64,000 nt of DNA. It comes from Mycobacterium uberis (lineage in GTDB: Bacteria; Actinomycetota; Actinomycetes; Mycobacteriales; Mycobacteriaceae). Where the stretch lies: the NCBI RefSeq assembly GCF_003408705.1, contig NZ_QAYL01000002.1:186001-250000 (forward strand). Reading direction: 5' to 3'. The notes below the pieces were generated by a model. It did not search any database and was not told the DNA's origin. It saw nothing but the letters and a program-made list of their open reading frames with translations. Numbering within the stretch: position 1 is the first letter of the stretch; each line of letters opens with the position of its first letter. Shown here piece by piece: positions 51,750-64,000 of the stretch. Both the position numbers and the translations under genes were made by a program.

Positions 51750-53120
51750 ATGTCGGCATCGGTTCGGGCTAAATGCGACCGGGTCGTCAACCGCGCAGCC
51801 TCGGCAACCGTAGTTGCGATGCCGTTGCCTGATTATCTAGCCGGAAAAGTCGTCCCTGGGACAGCCGCCTTGGCTAGACTCTGCCGATCAGTCGCTCCAT
51901 CACATCGCTGGACTGCGCCGGTGCGGTTTGCGGCAGCGACGGCCACACACCGGTTAGCCGCCGTGTACAACCACTGGTCACGCAGACCGACCCGGGCCGG
52001 GGTGGCCACCGATTCAGCAACGAGGTCAGCGGCGACCGTGTCGTCGAACAGATCAACCAGTGTGAACATCAGACCAGCAGGCATCCGGCGTGTTATCGAG
52101 GTAGTGAATTTCCAGCAACTGCCATGGCCGGACCGGTGGGAACAAGATAGTCAGGTGCTAGTCCAGATCTGCGAGGTCAGACGGCTATCGTCGACCGTAC
52201 GTCCAGTCGGCGAAAACCACATAGTTGTGTGACCGCTGTAAGATCCCAACCTTCCAGGTTGTGTGCCAGCATCACCGGCGCCTTAAGAGCTATAGCGCGC
52301 CCAGTCGGTGTAGGAGTCGTCGCCATTGACCCTAAAGTGCGCCCGCAGCGTGCGGAATCTATCTAGCCCCACACCCGCTGCTGAATGGAGGCCCGGCCAG
52401 AGAATTCCCCACTGAGTATCAAGGAGTTGGCGGCAATCGCGATCACAGTGAGCACCAGCCCGTGCACCAACCACACCCACACAGCCCATCAGGCTGGTGG
52501 CCTGGCGTCCACGTTGACCTATACAGATCTGAGTCTGCGTGCCGCCCTGGTAGGTCACAGCGTGTCGAGACGCTAGGACGGTCTGCCAGCTGCCACACAC
52601 GAGCTCGGCTGTTACCAACCGCGAGTCCTGTATGTGGCTCCAGGGCTTTGGTCGTGGTCACCATCAAGTAGTTGCGCTGGTTGATCTGCACCACGCAAAC
52701 AGTAAAATGCAAACCTCCCCGAGACGCGAGGTCGACCGGCAACAACTTATTGACATCAATGTAATGCACCCCGGTCAGGTCATCGACCGACGCAGTGTCC
52801 ACGTGCAGCGCGACTGGTTAGTACTGGCGGCCGAACCCGACTCCTTAATTGGCAAAGCTGTCACCGCAATCCTGCAAAAACTCGGTGGGGAACTCGATGA
52901 ACTCGCACAGGTCTGTAGCGCTGATGCCGTAGTCACCAGTGCGGGTTCCGGTACCCGCTGTCGGACCGAGCCGCAGCACTTTACCGTTGCATCAGCGGTT
53001 GCAGAATTGGCTCTGAGGACAGCGCGAGTGGATTGGCGTGCGCTTCCCAAGAAGCAACCCGAAACGCCTATACGACACACAAACACAACGCGGGGTATAA
53101 CGAGCACCGCGCGGCCCGGG
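51750..53120 (-). pseudogene. egtA: EgtA fossil, glutamate-cysteine ligase
   Basis: C-terminal pieces LMFTLVDLFDDTVAADLVAE and GLRDQWLYTAANRCVAVAAA at 51,900-52,070; middle pieces VIAIAANSLILSGEFSGRAS and QQRVWG-stop-IDSARCGPTLG near 52,350-52,450; VNGDDSYTDWARY at 52,290. The N-terminal region above 52,600 is hard to align. This is the first gene of the ergothioneine cluster (Rv3704c counterpart). Its loss also removes gamma-glutamylcysteine. Confidence 0.8.
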
Positions 53121-53139
53121 TGGAAATCACCCATGGATT

Positions 53140-55451
<2,312 letters not shown>

Positions 55452-55780
55452 TGTTGCACTGCCTTTCTGGGGACACCGCTGGCTAGTCTGGTCCAGAACA
55501 GAATACGTGGGGCAGGCACTATGACGATGTGCACTGCATGTCAGGCACTTGGCGCTCGTCAGCAATTCGCAGCCGGTGCGTCCGACATTATCATGCAGCA
55601 CACTGGTGGTATCAACGAGATTTGCCGGCTGAATCTATAAAATTTTTAAACTTTATCATCTACTTTAGTTAACACGCTATCAGATATACATTATCGGAAA
55701 CCAAATAGATTCTCCAGTTACCGGAATATTTCACGGATTTCTGACGGCTGGAATCACCAGGTTTTACCGGGGGCGACACA
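55452..55780. other. AT-rich spacer between ask and the PE fossil
   Basis: About 330 bp with no gene. The part 55,628-55,700 is strikingly AT-rich (runs such as AAAATTTTTAAAC) against the GC-rich live genes around it. It probably includes the ask promoter. I see nothing else. Confidence 0.5.
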
Positions 55781-56220
55781 GTGGCGTTTGTAATCACGGC
55801 GCCGTAACTGGTACTGACAGCCGCATAAGATTTGCAGGAAGGCAGTTCGTCGGTGGGTGCGGCCAACGCGGCAGCCGTGTCAACGACGATAGTAGTACTC
55901 ACCAACGGTGCTGATGAAATCTTGGCGACCATCGCGGCACTCTTTTCCGAAAACGCCCAAGACCATCAAATGGCAAGCGCATATGCGACCACGTTTTACG
56001 AGCAGTTTGTGCAAGCCTTGAACTCCGCTGCTGGCCGTTACACAACCAGCGAGGCAGCGAACGTAACGCCTCTGCAAAAAGTGCTTAACGCGATAAACGC
56101 ACCCATCGAAGCGGTATTGGAGCACCCGCTTAATCGCTAACGGCGGCGCCGCGGGGGGTAATGGCGGCACCGGCGGGCGACTGTTACATTCAAATTGAGT
56201 CAATCAGGTACCTATGGCTG
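55781..56220 (+). pseudogene. PE_PGRS-type fossil upstream of leuA
   Basis: Plus-strand PE domain starting GTG at 55,781 (VAFVITAP, stop), then SVGAANAAAVSTTIVVLTNG, ADEILATIAALFSENAQDHQ, FYEQFVQALNSAAGRYTTSE and LQKVLNAINAPIEAVLEHPL. Near 56,130 a Gly-rich PGRS-like run begins in another frame (ANGGAAGGNGGTGGRLL) and is then lost. Stops occur near the start and after the PE domain. From memory, no PE gene lies between ask and leuA in H37Rv. Confidence 0.8.
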
Positions 56221-56379
56221 AAAACTGGTGCACAGACCGAAACGCAGACTGCGGTTTTGGCGGCAAGACCGATCGCGGTAGAGTTCAGATTGTGCAGTGG
56301 AGGCTCCTCCTCGAACGCCGCGACGGGGTCTGATCCAGACCGGCTGCCTGTCGCGGAATTTTGCGATGCGCCGGTCTAG

Positions 56380-58209
<1,830 letters not shown>

Positions 58210-58271
58210 AATACAGCCGTAGAAGTCCCGCAACCAACACAAAAACAGATATTTAGCGAAACCTGGAAAGT

Positions 58272-58625
58272 CCATTCCTTAATCTCGGCTGTCGGCACGC
58301 CAGTTGTCTGGCTACCTCGCAGAGCAAATCAGTGCCGCCAACGCGGCAGCTGCAGTCACGGCGACTCGGCTACTGTGGGCTAGCACTTACGAGATTCGGC
58401 GGCCACCACGGCACTGCTTTCCACGACACAACAAGAGCTTATCAAGAAATCAGAACTCAACTGACGACATTTCAGCAGCAGTTCGTACAGTTGTTGAACG
58501 ATGGCACGAGTTTTTATCTGCAGACCGACGTGGCCAACCCTAAGCTACAGCTGCTTAACACACTAAACACACCAACCGAGGCGATATTCGAACGTCCCCC
58601 TGATGGCAACGACGCCTCTCTCCCA
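58272..58625 (+). pseudogene. PE-family fossil downstream of leuA
   Basis: Plus-strand PE remnant: AEQISAANAAAAVTATRLLW, then a shift, FQQQFVQLLNDGTSFYLQTD and LLNTLNTPTEAIFERPPDGN. The middle is in another frame (ALLSTTQQELIKKSELN). It parallels the PE domain of the fossil upstream of leuA (NAINAPIEAVLEHPL versus NTLNTPTEAIFERPP). The two may be relics of a duplication around leuA. Confidence 0.72.
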
Positions 58626-58738
58626 AGACTTCACTTTGTCATTGACATGACTAGCACATCCGCGCTAGCCAGTCTGTTCGGCCACAGGCAACATCAGACA
58701 TGGGCGGTCACAACAAGCTGACCTGGGTCACCCACCTC

Positions 58739-59731
58739 TCAAAACAACGTGAACTGCTCGTCGGTCGCCGCGGTGTCGGCAAATTCGTCCATGCTGGTGC
58801 CGCCGACGACGACGCGAACGCAGTCCATAAATTGCGCGTCAGAAACCACTGGCACACCCAATTGCCTAGCCAGATAACCCTTGCCCTGCGTAGGGGCAGC
58901 TTCGTTGCAAACCACCAGCGACGTTTCGCGGTCGACGGCCTCGCTGTAGGCCAGTCCGGCGTGCAGGATTCGCTCGACGAGCTCCTCGTGGGTGCGTGCC
59001 AACTCTGCCGCCAAGGCTACCCGCATGCCCTGGACCAGTGGCCTGCCGCGGACATATAGCCCCGGGTTGAGATACGGGCACGGCATGCGGGCAGCTAGCG
59101 CCTTCAACGGTCGCAGCTCGTCGTGGGTCACCCGGCCGTTGGGCCAGCGGTGTCTGGTGACCGGACGCACTGGAAGCCACACATCGAGTTGGCGCGCTCG
59201 CTTGAGCTCCGCCGCCAGCACCCTAGTCAAAACCATTGCATCGTCGAAAGCGTCATGCGGCCGTTCCTGGGGCACGCCCCAGTGCGCTGCGAGCGTCTCC
59301 AAACGGAGATTATCGATCCCCAGACCAAGCCGCCGGGCCAGCTCAACCGTGCACATGACGCTGTCGACGGGAAGTTCAGCTTCGGCAATCTCGGCCTCCG
59401 CGACAAGAAAAGCGTAGTCAAACGCAACATTGTGCGCCACCAGCGTACGGCCACGGAGCACCTCGGCTACATCACCAACAATATCGGCGAATTGCGGCTG
59501 GTCTTCGAGACTAGCTGCTGTAAGGCCATGCACGTAGGTCGGGCCCGGGTCCACCCCGGGATTGAGCAGGCTGACCAACGACCGCTCCACGCAGCCGTCA
59601 GCATCGAGGCCAAGTGCGGCCAGGCTGATGATCCGGGCTTGACCCGGACGAAAACCTGAGGTCTCGACGTCAATGACGGCCCAACCCACATCCGGCTCGC
59701 TGGCTGGCCGACCCCAAAACGTCGGATTCAT
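58739..59731 (-). CDS. dnaQ: DnaQ-family 3'-5' exonuclease with BRCT domain
   Basis: 330 residues (Rv3711c counterpart). DEDDh exonuclease: Exo I VIDVETSGF, Exo II HNVAFDYAFL, Exo III RPHDAFDDAM. The C-terminal half has a BRCT domain from about 235 (GLYVRGRPLVQGMRVALAAE). I chose ATG at 59,731 (MNPTFWGRPAS), which matches the H37Rv length; an upstream ATG would add 11 residues. In mycobacteria the main replication proofreader is the DnaE1 PHP domain, so this enzyme is more likely a repair exonuclease. Confidence 0.93.
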   Translation of the reverse strand: MNPTFWGRPASEPDVGWAVIDVETSGFRPGQARIISLAALGLDADGCVERSLVSLLNPGVDPGPTYVHGLTAASLEDQPQFADIVGDVAEVLRGRTLVAHNVAFDYAFLVAEAEIAEAELPVDSVMCTVELARRLGLGIDNLRLETLAAHWGVPQERPHDAFDDAMVLTRVLAAELKRARQLDVWLPVRPVTRHRWPNGRVTHDELRPLKALAARMPCPYLNPGLYVRGRPLVQGMRVALAAELARTHEELVERILHAGLAYSEAVDRETSLVVCNEAAPTQGKGYLARQLGVPVVSDAQFMDCVRVVVGGTSMDEFADTAATDEQFTLF

Positions 59732-59862
59732 AAATTTCAGGATTGCATGTAGAACGTACATCATCGGTGTCGCTGCACGTCGTGTCGGCCTTCAATTTAA
59801 TGAGGGCGACCTGCTGCACCCGGCGCAAGCGACCAAGCTTGCGATCGCCCTAAACTGCGCGG

Positions 59863-61092
59863 GTGGTTACCGCCCGCGCACGTCTCGCCCTGGCCGCCGG
59901 GGCAGGCGCACGGTGGGCGTCGCAGATTACTGGCCATGGAGCTGGGGCGATGATCGGCGGCTTGGTAGCGATGACCTTGGATCGCTCAATTCTCGGCCAA
60001 CTCGGAGCCGGCCGGCGCACCGTCATCGTCACCGGCACCAACGGCAAGTCAACGACAACTCGGATGACCGCGGCCGCACTGGGCACGTTAGGAACCGTAG
60101 CCACCAATGCTGAAGGCGCAAATATGGACGCCGGCCTGGTATCCGCGCTGGCCGTGAACCGTGGCGCTGAGCTAGCAGTCCTTGAGGTCGATGAGATGCA
60201 TGTGCCGCACGTCGCCGATGCCCTCATGCCTCACGTCGTCGTCCTGCTTAACCTGTCGCGCGATCAGTTGGACCGAGTCGGCGAGATCAACGTGATCGAA
60301 CGCACACTGCGCGCCGGCCTGGCCCGGCATCCGACAGCAGTCATCATCGCCAATTGCGACGACGTACTGATGACCTCAGCCGCCTACGACAGTCCGAACG
60401 TGGTATGGGTGGCCGCGGGCGGCACATGGTCGAACGACTCGGCCAGCTGCCCCCGCAGCGACGAGGTCATCGTCCGCGACAACGGGCACTGGTATTCCAC
60501 CGGCGCCGATTTCAAGCGACCCAACCCTCACTGGTGGTTTGACGACAATACCCTGTATGGGCCCGACGGTCTGGTACTGCCGATGCAGCTGACACTGCCC
60601 GGCTCGGTTAATCGCGGCAACGCCGCTCAAGCGGTGGCCGCCGCCGCTACGCTGGGTGCCGACGTTGCGGCAGCCATGATATCCATCTGCGCTATCGATT
60701 CAGTCGCCGGACGGTACCAGAGCGTGCGAATCGGCGAACACACCGCCAGGATCTTGCTAGCCAAGAATCCGGCGAGCTGGCAAGAAGCGCTGTCAATGGT
60801 GGACACGCACGCTGCCGGGGTAGTTATCTCGGTTAACGGTCAGGTACCTGACGGCAAGGATCTATCGTGGTTATGGGATGTGCGCTTCGAACACTTCGAA
60901 AAGATCACTGTAGTGGCCGCCGGCGAACGGGGCACCGATCTGGCGGTGCGCCTGGGATATGCAGGCGTGGCACACACTTTGGTTCACGACACTGTAACCG
61001 CGATCGCCTCCTGCCCACCCGGGCCAGTAGAGGTCGTCGCCAATTATACCGCGTTCCTTCAGCTGCAACGCAGTTTAGCGCGCCATGGCTGA
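59863..61092 (+). CDS. Lipid II isoglutaminyl synthase subunit MurT
   Basis: Mur-ligase-like ATPase that works with GatD to amidate D-Glu of lipid II; 409 residues (Rv3712 counterpart). P-loop TGTNGKSTTTRM; MurD-type VLEVDEMHVPHV and NLSRDQLDRVGEIN; C-terminal DUF1727 region with VRFEHFEK and LVHDTV. In staphylococcal MurT a Cys4 zinc ribbon interrupts the central domain; here only one Cys remains (SCPRSDEVIV) and the second pair is replaced (YSTGADFK), so no zinc site. GTG start at 59,863; it overlaps gatD by 8 bp. Confidence 0.93.
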   Translation: MVTARARLALAAGAGARWASQITGHGAGAMIGGLVAMTLDRSILGQLGAGRRTVIVTGTNGKSTTTRMTAAALGTLGTVATNAEGANMDAGLVSALAVNRGAELAVLEVDEMHVPHVADALMPHVVVLLNLSRDQLDRVGEINVIERTLRAGLARHPTAVIIANCDDVLMTSAAYDSPNVVWVAAGGTWSNDSASCPRSDEVIVRDNGHWYSTGADFKRPNPHWWFDDNTLYGPDGLVLPMQLTLPGSVNRGNAAQAVAAAATLGADVAAAMISICAIDSVAGRYQSVRIGEHTARILLAKNPASWQEALSMVDTHAAGVVISVNGQVPDGKDLSWLWDVRFEHFEKITVVAAGERGTDLAVRLGYAGVAHTLVHDTVTAIASCPPGPVEVVANYTAFLQLQRSLARHG

Positions 61093-61792
61093 CTCAGTGG
61101 TGCGGATAGGGTTGGTGTTGCCCGACATCATGGGTACCTACGGCGACGGGGGTAATGCTGTGGTGCTACGCCAGCGGTTGTCGTTGAGAGGCATCACCGC
61201 CGAGATTGTCGAGCTTATGCTCACTGATCCAGTGCCCGAATTGCTGGACCTGTACACGCTGGGCGGCGCGGAGGACTACGCGCAGCGGCTAGCCACGAAA
61301 CACCTAATCAAGCATCCAGGTCTGCAGCGAGCCGCGGCTCGCGGCGCACCGGTGCTGGCAATTTGCGCGGCGATGCAGGTGCTCGGCCAATGGTATGAGA
61401 CGTCGTCAGGAGAACGAGTCGACGGCGTGGGCTTGCTGGATGTGACCACCTCACCGCAAGATGCACGTACCATTGGCGAACTGATCAGCAAACCGTTGCT
61501 GGTCGGCTTGAGCCAACCACTGACCGGCTTCGAAAACCACCGCGGTGGCACCGTGCTGGGCCCCGCGGCTACGCCACTGGGCGCGGTGGTCAAGGGTGCG
61601 GGTAACCGAATCGGTGACGGCCTTGACGGCGTCATTCAGGGCAGCGTGGTGGCGACTTACATGCACGGACCGTGCCTGGCCCGTAATCCCCAGCTTGCCG
61701 ACCTGCTGCTGCGTCAGGTGGTGGGCGAGCTGGCGCCACTCGAGTTGCCCGAGGTGGAGTTGCTGCGCCGCGAGCGATTGGCGGCGCGGTAG
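61085..61792 (+). CDS. Lipid II isoglutaminyl synthase subunit GatD (CobQ-like)
   Basis: Glutaminase subunit that supplies ammonia to MurT; 235 residues (Rv3713, annotated cobQ2). Class I glutamine amidotransferase with the nucleophile Cys94 in LAICAAMQVLG and His194 in TYMHGPCLARNP; LGGAEDYAQRLA is the substrate loop. The ATG at 61,085 lies within the murT end, so the two are translated together. The name cobQ2 is misleading; context and motifs support GatD. Confidence 0.94.
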   Translation: MADSVVRIGLVLPDIMGTYGDGGNAVVLRQRLSLRGITAEIVELMLTDPVPELLDLYTLGGAEDYAQRLATKHLIKHPGLQRAAARGAPVLAICAAMQVLGQWYETSSGERVDGVGLLDVTTSPQDARTIGELISKPLLVGLSQPLTGFENHRGGTVLGPAATPLGAVVKGAGNRIGDGLDGVIQGSVVATYMHGPCLARNPQLADLLLRQVVGELAPLELPEVELLRRERLAAR

Positions 61793-61914
61793 ACCTTCCG
61801 GCGCGGCACACCAGCGACAAATTTGCCGACGCCGGATTTGATAGCACGTACGTTATCGAAGCTGGCAGTCGCCTATCTCTCCAGATAATTCTACTTCAAG
61901 GCTTAAGACTGAAG
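61793..61914. other. Scar where Rv3714c should be
   Basis: In H37Rv a gene of about 890 bp (Rv3714c) lies between cobQ2 and recR. Here only 122 bp separate the two stops, with no recognisable remnant. This is a clean deletion, unlike the slow decay of the other lost genes. Confidence 0.6.
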
Positions 61915-62526
61915 TCAGACCATCGCTCGCCGTCCGGTCAGTGCACGACCGAGCGTCAGCTCGTCGGCGAACTCCAGGTCGCCGCCCATCGGCAGCCCGG
62001 ACGCGAGCCGCGTCACGTTCAGGCCCGGAATATCACGCAGCATGCGAACCAGATAAGTAGCAGTTGCCTCACCCTCGGTATTGGGGTCGGTGGCGATGAT
62101 TACCTCGGTGATGTCCACATCGTCGATACGCTCACCGATCCGGCTCAGAAGCTCGCGGATACGCAGCTGATCGGGACCAATTCCGGAGAGCGGATCAAGC
62201 GCACCACCCAACACATGATAACGTCCGCGGAATTCGCGAGTACGCTCCACGGCCTGGACATCTTTCGGCTCCTCGACAACGCACACCACAGATGCATCTC
62301 TACGGGTATCAGAACAAATTCTACATCGCTCGTCGTCGGAGACAGTGCCGCACACTGCACAGAACCGCACGCCATCGCGAACCTTCGCCAACACGGCGGT
62401 CAACCGGTCGATATCTTGCGGTTCAACCGATAACAGGTGGAAAGCGATGCGCTGCGCGCTTTTAGGCCCGATACCAGGCAGCTTGCCAAGCTCGTCAATC
62501 AGATCCTGGACCGGCCCCTCAAACAT
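61915..62526 (-). CDS. recR: Recombination protein RecR
   Basis: RecFOR pathway clamp, 203 residues (Rv3715c counterpart). Helix-hairpin-helix [19 protein letters not shown]; Cys4 zinc finger [16 protein letters not shown]; Toprim domain [20 protein letters not shown] and [20 protein letters not shown]. The gene starts 11 bp after the ybaB stop and is probably cotranscribed with it, as in most bacteria. Confidence 0.95.
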   Translation of the reverse strand: MFEGPVQDLIDELGKLPGIGPKSAQRIAFHLLSVEPQDIDRLTAVLAKVRDGVRFCAVCGTVSDDERCRICSDTRRDASVVCVVEEPKDVQAVERTREFRGRYHVLGGALDPLSGIGPDQLRIRELLSRIGERIDDVDITEVIIATDPNTEGEATATYLVRMLRDIPGLNVTRLASGLPMGGDLEFADELTLGRALTGRRAMV

Positions 62527-62537
62527 GTCGGTGCAAG

Positions 62538-62885
62538 TCAGGTTCCCGGCATGTAAGTCGGTGGGGTTGGCGGAGGTGTTGGACGCATAGCACCGGTCAG
62601 CGCGCCCAAGCGCTCCTGAGCCAGTTTGGTGACTTGCTTGGAAGCATCAGCCATCGCACTCACGATCAAGTCCTGTAAAATCTCAATGTCGCCGGGGTCG
62701 ACAACCTTGGGATCGATGGCGACACTGACTACTTCCCCACTACCTTTGACGACGACCTTGACCAAGCCCCCACCGGCCTGACCATGTACCTGCGCGTTCG
62801 CGAGTTGTTGTTGGGTGTCCAATAACTTCTGCTGCATCTGCTGCGCCTGAGCGAGTAGCGCCGAGATATCGCCTCCGGGTTGCAC
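62538..62885 (-). CDS. YbaB/EbfC nucleoid-associated protein (Rv3716c-like)
   Basis: 115 residues. The N-terminal helix [20 protein letters not shown] and the core [20 protein letters not shown] are those of the EbfC family, which forms DNA-binding dimers. A Pro-rich tail [12 protein letters not shown] follows. GTG start at 62,885. H37Rv Rv3716c is somewhat longer at the C-terminus. Cotranscribed with recR. Confidence 0.93.
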   Translation of the reverse strand: MQPGGDISALLAQAQQMQQKLLDTQQQLANAQVHGQAGGGLVKVVVKGSGEVVSVAIDPKVVDPGDIEILQDLIVSAMADASKQVTKLAQERLGALTGAMRPTPPPTPPTYMPGT

Positions 62886-62982
62886 GACAGTTCCCTCGCA
62901 TCTTGGTCTCGAGTTGGTTTCGCCTGCGGAGATAAGGCGATTCGAAATCCCAGCCTAGACCGCACCACGCTATCGTTGCGCC

Positions 62983-63762
62983 GTGAACGCACGACTTAGC
63001 TTCCGTGTTGGGTTTCGAATAATTGTGAGTTTATTCGTCGCGGCCTCGACGGCAATCATCCCAACCGCGGCGGCTTATCCTTACAATCCCGCTAACCCGC
63101 CCACTATCACTGGCATGGCGGTGTTCATCGACCCCGGCCACAACGGTTCCAATGACGCATCCATCAGCCGCCAAGTGCCCACCGGTCGTGGCGGCACCAA
63201 AGACTGTCAGACCAGTGGCACGTCGACTAACACTGGCTATCAAGAGCACACCTTCACCTGGGACACCGCGCTGCTGGTACGCGCCGCATTGAATGCCTTG
63301 GGGGTACAGACCACTCTATCACGCGACAACGACACGGCGCTGGGCCCCTGCGTCGACGCGCGCGCCAACATGGCCAATGCATTTCACCCCAATGCGATCG
63401 TAAGCCTGCACGGCGACGGCGGCCCGGCTTCTGGTCGGGGCTTTCACATCAACTACTCTGCACCACCGCTCAACCCGATGCAGGCTGGGCCGTCGGTGAA
63501 GTTCGCCCGGATCATGCGCGACCAGTTACAAGCATCGGGCATTCCGCCGGCAAACTACATCGGCCAAAGTGGTCTGTATGGGCGTTCAGATCTGGCCGGC
63601 CTGAATCTGTCGCAGTATCCGTCGATACTGATTGAGTTAGGCAACATGAAGAATCCAGCCGACTCGACGTTGATGAAGTCACCCGAAGGCAGACAAAAAT
63701 ACGCCGGCGCTGTAGTTCGCGGCGTCACGAGCTTCCTTGCCACCCAAGACCAGGCACGCTGA
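62983..63762 (+). CDS. Zinc N-acetylmuramoyl-L-alanine amidase (Rv3717-like, Ami1)
   Basis: Secreted peptidoglycan amidase, 259 residues. Signal peptide with hydrophobic core RIIVSLFVAASTAIIPTAAA. Zinc ligands His53 (DPGHNG), Glu88 (YQEHTF), His143 (SLHGDGG) and the catalytic Glu218 (LIELGNM) line up with H35, E70, H125, E200 of the solved Rv3717; Cys75 and Cys123 match its disulfide. It lacks a separate cell-wall-binding domain and has no block to the active site. GTG start at 62,983 adds 18 residues to the length of the crystal numbering. Confidence 0.94.
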   Translation: MNARLSFRVGFRIIVSLFVAASTAIIPTAAAYPYNPANPPTITGMAVFIDPGHNGSNDASISRQVPTGRGGTKDCQTSGTSTNTGYQEHTFTWDTALLVRAALNALGVQTTLSRDNDTALGPCVDARANMANAFHPNAIVSLHGDGGPASGRGFHINYSAPPLNPMQAGPSVKFARIMRDQLQASGIPPANYIGQSGLYGRSDLAGLNLSQYPSILIELGNMKNPADSTLMKSPEGRQKYAGAVVRGVTSFLATQDQAR

Positions 63763-63777
63763 ACTCCCCCGCTGAGA

Positions 63778-64000
63778 CTAACATTCTAACGCGTTCTTCA
63801 GGTTAGCCAAAACCTCAGCCTGGATCTTCTTCAGTGCCAGCGGCGCAAAGGTCTTTTCACAAAAGCCTTTGACACCGCCCACACCAGTCCAGGCCGTTTT
63901 CATCGTCACGCTGGATCCTGACCCCGTAGGAGCCACCGTCCAGCTAATGACCATCGACGAATTGGCGTCCTTCTCGATGACGGTGTGGCCAGCGACATCA
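63778..64000 (-). CDS. SRPBCC/polyketide-cyclase-like protein, N-terminus beyond window
   Basis: C-terminal 73 residues of a START/SRPBCC-fold protein (Rv3718c counterpart). The visible part has SMVISWTVAPTGSGSSVTMK, CEKTFAPLALKKIQAEVLAN and ends LKNALEC. These proteins bind hydrophobic ligands; the role is unknown. The visible frame is intact. It converges with the amidase gene. Confidence 0.85.
   Translation of the reverse strand, partial: DVAGHTVIEKDANSSMVISWTVAPTGSGSSVTMKTAWTGVGGVKGFCEKTFAPLALKKIQAEVLANLKNALEC

Overview
The window comes from a leprosy bacillus: Mycobacterium leprae or, more likely, its sister M. lepromatosis. Intact genes with typical mycobacterial products, recognisable as one-to-one counterparts of M. 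tuberculosis H37Rv genes, sit between long stretches of dead coding sequence. In those stretches homology can still be read but is broken by stops, frameshifts and deletions. About 36 genes look intact and about 30 are fossils. H37Rv gene names here are assigned from memory of the proteins, not from a search.

Layout. (1) 1-20.9 kb follows H37Rv Rv1221 to Rv1195: sigE (partial), an O-methyltransferase, a dead TetR/ABC exporter unit, a dead ICMT-like membrane methylase, a dead EthR-like regulator, dead glgC and glgA, then a live block (Rv1211, tagA, Rv1209, gpgS, folP2, fadD6, LOG-family Rv1205), dead Rv1204c/Rv1203c, live dapE and dapD, a dead PPE gene, and a live PE-PPE-esxK-esxL type VII secretion cassette. 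(2) 20.9-22.8 kb is a junction with an SDR fragment and an ISL3-family transposase fossil. (3) 22.8-35.7 kb follows Rv2351c to Rv2368c: dead phospholipase C, dead PPE, live glyS, the zinc regulators smtB and furB, Rv2360c, uppS, recO, amiA2, era, dead Rv2365c and Rv2366c, live ybeY, and a truncated phoH1. (4) 35.7-36.9 kb is a second junction with a 12-bp tandem repeat and a deazaflavin-type nitroreductase fossil. (5) 36.9-64 kb follows Rv3688c to Rv3718c: a dead MoxR/DUF58/DUF4129/DUF4350/SpoIIM/RDD locus, a PadR regulator, glpK, dead Rv3698 and Rv3699, the whole ergothioneine cluster egtE-D-C-B-A dead in order, then a live block asd-ask, leuA, dnaQ, murT-gatD, recR, ybaB, an amidase, and partial Rv3718c. 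Two dead PE-type genes flank leuA.

Function. What survives is core: peptidoglycan precursors and remodelling (dapD, dapE, asd, ask, uppS, MurT-GatD, Rv3717 amidase), DNA repair (tagA, recO, recR, dnaQ-like), translation and ribosome maturation (glyS, era, ybeY), zinc control, stress sigma factor E, polymethylated polysaccharide priming (gpgS) and lipid activation (fadD6). What has died is accessory: drug efflux, alpha-glucan synthesis, phospholipase C, ergothioneine, the MoxR locus and several regulators. Live operons are tightly packed with 1-8 nt stop/start overlaps. I found no tRNA, rRNA or CRISPR array. I see no convincing undescribed system; the most useful observations concern rearrangement junctions, cut genes, a degenerate secretion motif and unusual retained genes.
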